The notes under the pieces were generated by a model that was given only the letters and a program-made list of their open reading frames with translations, had not been told where the DNA came from and made no database searches. Positions 8,148 through 10,567 of a DNA stretch of 10,567 nt are shown here, in pieces. The stretch is from Neisseriales bacterium. GTDB lineage: Bacteria > Pseudomonadota > Gammaproteobacteria > Burkholderiales > UBA11063. The position numbers and the translations under genes were made by a program. Every line of letters starts with the position of its first letter. Position 1 is the stretch's first letter. Location: assembly GCA_003538525.1 (NCBI GenBank), contig DPRZ01000020.1, forward strand, positions 1-10,567, given 5' to 3'.

Positions 8148-8408
8148 TTATTTAAGTTCGACGATATGAAGTTTGTCTGGTTGTACCAACCCCAAACTAG
8201 TTGTTGCAAAATCTTGCACGGCTAAACCCGAGGAGTAAGTTCCCTCTTCCAATTGTAAACGTGTATATTCTTTATTTAAGACACTGGCCTTATTTTGTAA
8301 GGATGCTAATTGCATATAATGTTGTCGCGCAGTAAAGCGTTGGTTTACAATATAAATTGCATTTACCAAGATACTAATCACCAAAATTAAATTAACGGCT
8401 CTTAACAC
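8148..8408 (-). CDS. ftsL: Cell division protein FtsL
   Basis: FtsL is a small bitopic divisome protein that, with FtsB and FtsQ, activates FtsW-FtsI. The 86-residue product has a very short cytoplasmic start, one membrane helix (about residues 4-22), a predicted periplasmic coiled-coil region (about 25-60, rich in Leu, Gln and Glu, including NKEYTRLQLE) and a C-terminal part with ATTSLGLVQPDKLHIVEL, a pattern seen in proteobacterial FtsL (an A-x-x-x-LG-L segment followed by a short beta strand). FtsL sequences diverge strongly, so the call relies on topology and position between rsmH and ftsI. It starts with GTG at 8406-8408, inside the end of rsmH (17-nt overlap), and is preceded by GGAG at seven bases, a good ribosome binding site. 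Confidence 0.92.
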   Translation of the reverse strand: MLRAVNLILVISILVNAIYIVNQRFTARQHYMQLASLQNKASVLNKEYTRLQLEEGTYSSGLAVQDFATTSLGLVQPDKLHIVELK

Positions 8409-9321
8409 TTACCCGCTCCAAACAACGCATAATTGCACTTCTACTGCGACCATTCTCAGAAATTTCGTCGCTACTAGCCTTAATTTTTTTAGCAATTATC
8501 TTATATTCGCTACTCGGTTCATCTTGAACCATCACCCATTTAGGTAATTTATCACTGCTAGCTAATTCCGCAAATTTAGTTTTAACAATTCGATCTTCTA
8601 ACGAATGAAAGCTAATTACAACCAATCTGCCACCTAGGTTTAATAATTCAGGGGCTGTTGCTAAAACCTGCTCTAAATCACCGAGTTCATTATTAACTTG
8701 AATACGAATCGCTTGAAATACTCGAGTTGCTGGATGTTGCCCTTTTTCTTTATATGGAATCAAACCACTAATCAAATTTGCTAGCTGTGTAGTTGTAGTC
8801 AGCGGATTTTCCGTACGCGTTGCTACAATTGCCCGCGCAATTCTCCGTGAAAACTTCTCTTCACCATAACGCCAAAATACATTGGCTAATTCAACTTCAT
8901 CTACCGTATTTAACCATTCTGCCGCACTTACTCCTTTGGAATTATCCATGCGCATATCCAATGGCGCATCAAAGCGAAAGCTAAAACCACGCTCCGGAGT
9001 ATCGATTTGCGGTGATGAAACTCCCAAATCTAATAAAACTCCATCCACTTGCTGAATACCCATTGATGTAAGTGTTGTACTTAAAGTCGCAAAACTGGCA
9101 TGCACTACACTAAGGCGTGAATCGACAATAGTCTCTTTAGCGTAAGTAATTGCTTCAGGATCTTTATCAAAGGAAATTAGGCGTCCATTTGCACCCAAGC
9201 GAGCTAACAATTCTTTGGTATGTCCAGCGCGCCCCAAAGTTCCATCGACATAAACGCCATCGGGTTTAATTGCCAGTAAATCTAACGACTCTTGAAGTAA
9301 TACCGAATAATGTAAACTCAT
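8392..9321 (-). CDS. rsmH: 16S rRNA (cytosine(1402)-N4)-methyltransferase
   Basis: RsmH (formerly MraW) uses S-adenosylmethionine to methylate N4 of C1402 in the decoding centre of 16S rRNA. The 309-residue protein is normal in length. The SAM-binding Rossmann fold shows VDGTLGRAGHT (25-35) and FDKDPEAI (51-58). Further hallmarks are LLDLGVSSPQ (96-105), RGFSFRFDAPLDMRMD (111-126), HPATRVFQAIRIQVNNEL (196-213), VISFHSLEDRIVK (235-247) and NGRSRSAIMR (290-299). The ATG follows the mraZ TAA stop directly with no intervening base; only a weak GAG lies upstream, so it is likely translated by coupling with mraZ. The end overlaps ftsL by 17 nt. Confidence 0.98.
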   Translation of the reverse strand: MSLHYSVLLQESLDLLAIKPDGVYVDGTLGRAGHTKELLARLGANGRLISFDKDPEAITYAKETIVDSRLSVVHASFATLSTTLTSMGIQQVDGVLLDLGVSSPQIDTPERGFSFRFDAPLDMRMDNSKGVSAAEWLNTVDEVELANVFWRYGEEKFSRRIARAIVATRTENPLTTTTQLANLISGLIPYKEKGQHPATRVFQAIRIQVNNELGDLEQVLATAPELLNLGGRLVVISFHSLEDRIVKTKFAELASSDKLPKWVMVQDEPSSEYKIIAKKIKASSDEISENGRSRSAIMRCLERVSVKSR

Positions 9322-9768
9322 TTAAACACTCAAACCATTTAACAATCCGGCTAAATCTTCTGCCGAAGCTTGCAAAGCCTTTTCAGTTTCAGCTTGCCAT
9401 TTATTTTTATCCCAAAGTTCAAAACGATTGCCCATACCAACTAAAACTAATTCACGGTCTAAACCAACCATTTGTTTTAAAGTTGCGGGTAACAAAACCC
9501 GTCCAGCCTTATCAAGCTCAATTAATTCGGCATGCCCAAGGACTAAACGTTGATAACTTTTAACTAGAGGATGAACTGAATTGGGTAAATTTTGAATTTT
9601 ACTCCGCACCACTTCCCATTCTGCTAATGGGTAAATTTGCAAACATTGTGCAGAGTCTAAACTAATTACAACTTGCCCAGCATCCATCAACAAAGCATCA
9701 CGATACTTCGCAGGAATCGCTAAACGATTCTTTGGATCTAAGTTGAGATGATTCACCCCACCGAACAT
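9322..9768 (-). CDS. mraZ: Transcriptional regulator MraZ
   Basis: MraZ is a DNA-binding protein of the SpoVT/AbrB fold that forms a ring-shaped oligomer and controls its own dcw operon. The 148-residue protein has two tandem copies of the domain: LDPKNRLAIPAKYRD (10-24) and LDKAGRVLLPATLK (85-98), each matching the D-x-K-x-R signature or a close variant (the first has Asn where Gly is common, the second reads DKAGR). It is the first gene of the operon, transcribed from the promoter region at about 9812-9854. The ATG at 9766-9768 is preceded by GGGG eight bases upstream, which overlaps the last of four GTG[T/G] boxes. Autoregulation through those boxes is inferred from what is known of MraZ in E. 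coli and Mollicutes. Confidence 0.97.
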   Translation of the reverse strand: MFGGVNHLNLDPKNRLAIPAKYRDALLMDAGQVVISLDSAQCLQIYPLAEWEVVRSKIQNLPNSVHPLVKSYQRLVLGHAELIELDKAGRVLLPATLKQMVGLDRELVLVGMGNRFELWDKNKWQAETEKALQASAEDLAGLLNGLSV

Positions 9769-9778
9769 AGTTTTTACC

Positions 9779-9815
9779 CCACAAATTTACACTTTGCACC
9801 ACAATCCGACACTTT
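9779..9815 (-). promoter_or_regulatory. Candidate MraZ operator: four GTG[T/G] boxes at exact 10-bp spacing
   Basis: On the minus strand four 7-mers occur in direct orientation: AAAGTGT (9809-9815), ATTGTGG (9799-9805), AAAGTGT (9789-9795) and TTTGTGG (9779-9785). The GTG cores fall exactly every 10 bp (CAC on the plus strand at 9780, 9790, 9800 and 9810), that is on one face of the helix. Known MraZ sites are tandem short repeats with about 10-bp period: TGGGN with 5-nt spacers in E. coli and AAAGTG[T/G]-type repeats in Mollicutes. Box 1 overlaps the -10 of the first promoter candidate, and box 4 overlaps the mraZ ribosome binding site. The pattern is directly visible; MraZ binding is inferred. 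Confidence 0.75.
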
Positions 9816-9840
9816 AACACATCATTTATAACCTCGTCAA
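9812..9840 (-). promoter_or_regulatory. Candidate dcw promoter A (TTGACG - 17 bp - TTAAAG)
   Basis: The -35 TTGACG (9835-9840) matches the sigma-70 consensus at 5 of 6 positions; 17 bp downstream is TTAAAG (9812-9817), a poor -10 with 3 of 6. Two A/T tracts directly upstream sit where an UP element would be. In this model the first MraZ-type box overlaps the -10, which would fit repression. It competes with candidate B, which overlaps it. Confidence 0.4.
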
Positions 9841-9854
9841 CTCAAAAAAATCAA
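9825..9854 (-). promoter_or_regulatory. Candidate dcw promoter B (TTGATT - 18 bp - TATAAA)
   Basis: A -10 TATAAA (9825-9830, 5 of 6) with a -35 TTGATT (9849-9854, 4 of 6) at 18-bp spacing. Transcription would start near 9818, placing all four GTG[T/G] boxes just downstream in the transcribed leader. At least one of candidates A and B is likely real, because the region lies between a terminator and the first gene of a long operon. Confidence 0.45.
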
Positions 9855-9859
9855 AAAAA
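9844..9859. other. Paired A7 tracts upstream of mraZ promoter
   Basis: Two runs of seven A (T on the coding strand) at 9844-9850 and 9853-9859, start to start 9 bp apart. Relative to promoter A they lie at about -39 to -54, the place of an UP element; nearly phased A-tracts also tend to bend DNA. With promoter B the -35 falls across the gap between the runs. Confidence 0.5.
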
Positions 9860-9885
9860 TGAATTAATTCAGTAAATTTAGCCAT

Positions 9886-9918
9886 AAAAAAACCCGCTAC
9901 GAACTGTAAGCAGGTTTT
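9886..9918 (-). terminator. Rho-independent terminator downstream of the oxidoreductase gene
   Basis: Read on the minus strand, a 10-bp stem (AAAACCTGCT/AGCGGGTTTT, one T-G wobble) with a 10-nt loop is followed by a run of seven T at 9886-9892, partly shared with the stem. It begins 25 bp after the oxidoreductase TAG stop. In the plus direction the stem is followed by only four T, so it mainly serves the minus strand. It separates the oxidoreductase transcript from the dcw operon. Confidence 0.88.
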
Positions 9919-9943
9919 AAAGCAATTTCACACTAAAATTTAG

Positions 9944-10567
9944 CTAGCTTGCCAAATTTACACGCTGCCCTAAAGAGGCACTCAAAATAGCTTTTTCAAT
10001 AATTTTGATCACCCATAACGCAGATTCAGCACTAATAGGAGCTGCAATACCACTCAATAAACTGTTATAAATTAGCTGATAATATTCTAAATAAGCTCCA
10101 TTCAAGCTAACTATTCTATTATTTTGCAACGAATTATCAATCACCTCACTAAGAACTCCAGCCATACTTAAATCTTCAAGCGCATAATCACTATCTAATG
10201 GCGTAAGCCCAGCGCGTAAACTAGCCTCTTGTGGATCAAGTCCATGTTTAACATAGCTACCATTCGTGCCATAAAGCGACACTACTGGACGAGAATTTGC
10301 CATCACTGAGCTAGAACCAATTATCACACGCAAACTTGGATAATATAATTCAATTTGAAAATAATCAATCGACTTAGCACTTGGACGTTGTATAGCTAAA
10401 TCAGCATAAATACTCTCAGGTAGTCCAAATAAATCTAACGCCTGATCAATTAGATGCGAACCTAAATCATAAAGTAGGCCAGAACCTTTAATATCTTGTT
10501 CGCGCCATTTAGTTAAATTAGCCGTTGGACGAAAGCGATCAAAATAAGCCTGATAGAGATAAATCTC
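9944..10567 (-). CDS. Gfo/Idh/MocA-family oxidoreductase (YdgJ-like), C-terminal part
   Basis: The frame stays open from the TAG at 9944-9946 to the window edge, giving 207 residues of the C-terminal part; the N-terminal NAD(P)-binding Rossmann domain and start are outside. Fragment residues 9-14 read FDRFRP, followed by WRE and then SGLLYDLGSHLIDQAL (29-44). The D-x-G-x-H-x-x-D pattern (D34, H38, D41) is the substrate-side motif of the Gfo/Idh/MocA C-terminal domain. YGTNGSYVKHGLDPQE further down is also typical of the family, and the fragment resembles E. coli YdgJ as I remember it. Such enzymes are cytoplasmic NAD(P)-dependent sugar or inositol dehydrogenases; the substrate is unknown. An apparent TTG start at 10333 is not real, because the homology continues upstream of it. 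The gene is unrelated to the dcw cluster and ends in its own terminator. Confidence 0.92.
   Translation of the reverse strand, partial: EIYLYQAYFDRFRPTANLTKWREQDIKGSGLLYDLGSHLIDQALDLFGLPESIYADLAIQRPSAKSIDYFQIELYYPSLRVIIGSSSVMANSRPVVSLYGTNGSYVKHGLDPQEASLRAGLTPLDSDYALEDLSMAGVLSEVIDNSLQNNRIVSLNGAYLEYYQLIYNSLLSGIAAPISAESALWVIKIIEKAILSASLGQRVNLAS

Noticed and set aside
9270..9563. 97-codon plus-strand open frame across the mraZ-rsmH junction
   Set aside because: It is antisense to two well-supported genes, shows no recognisable domain and is explained by their codon pattern.
10331..10333. TTG as start of a 129-residue protein ending at 9944
   Set aside because: The frame continues without a stop to the window edge, and the upstream part contains the D-x-G-x-H-x-x-D motif of the same oxidoreductase.

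Overview
The window is the upstream part of a division and cell wall (dcw) cluster, read entirely from the minus strand. Going 5'->3' on that strand the order is: the C-terminal part of a YdgJ-like oxidoreductase, a terminator, a promoter/operator region, then mraZ, rsmH, ftsL, ftsI, murE, a Cof-type HAD phosphatase, murF, mraY, murD and the first 66 codons of ftsW, which runs off the left edge. There are no RNA genes, mobile elements, CRISPR arrays or phage genes, and no gene on the plus strand that I can support.

The organism looks like a low-GC Gram-negative proteobacterium. Codons are strongly A/T-ending. The cluster has the classic proteobacterial order, and MurE carries the DNPR motif of meso-diaminopimelate-adding enzymes. 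The short FtsL and the style of MraZ, FtsL and FtsI suggest a betaproteobacterium (possibly a low-GC Neisseriales-like lineage) more than a gammaproteobacterium. The taxonomic placement is inference from remembered family sequences, not a search.

Right edge (9944-10567): the oxidoreductase is unrelated to the cluster and is closed off by a rho-independent terminator at 9886-9918. From 9779 to 9860 lie paired A-tracts, two overlapping promoter candidates and four GTG[T/G] boxes spaced exactly 10 bp apart, a good candidate operator for MraZ autoregulation.

Main operon (1-9768): genes are tightly packed, with overlaps of 17 nt (rsmH/ftsL), 14 nt (murE/HAD) and 17 nt (murD/ftsW), and gaps of 0 to 21 nt elsewhere. 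The only wider gaps are ftsI-murE (69 bp) and mraY-murD (84 bp). RsmH methylates 16S rRNA. FtsL, FtsI and FtsW belong to the septal divisome. MurD, MurE and MurF build the UDP-MurNAc-pentapeptide, and MraY transfers it to undecaprenyl phosphate to make lipid I.

This is mostly an ordinary, intact cluster. The points that deserve a second look are the HAD phosphatase embedded between murE and murF, an SSD instead of SSN motif in the FtsI transpeptidase, and the phased MraZ-type box array. I see no complete undescribed system.
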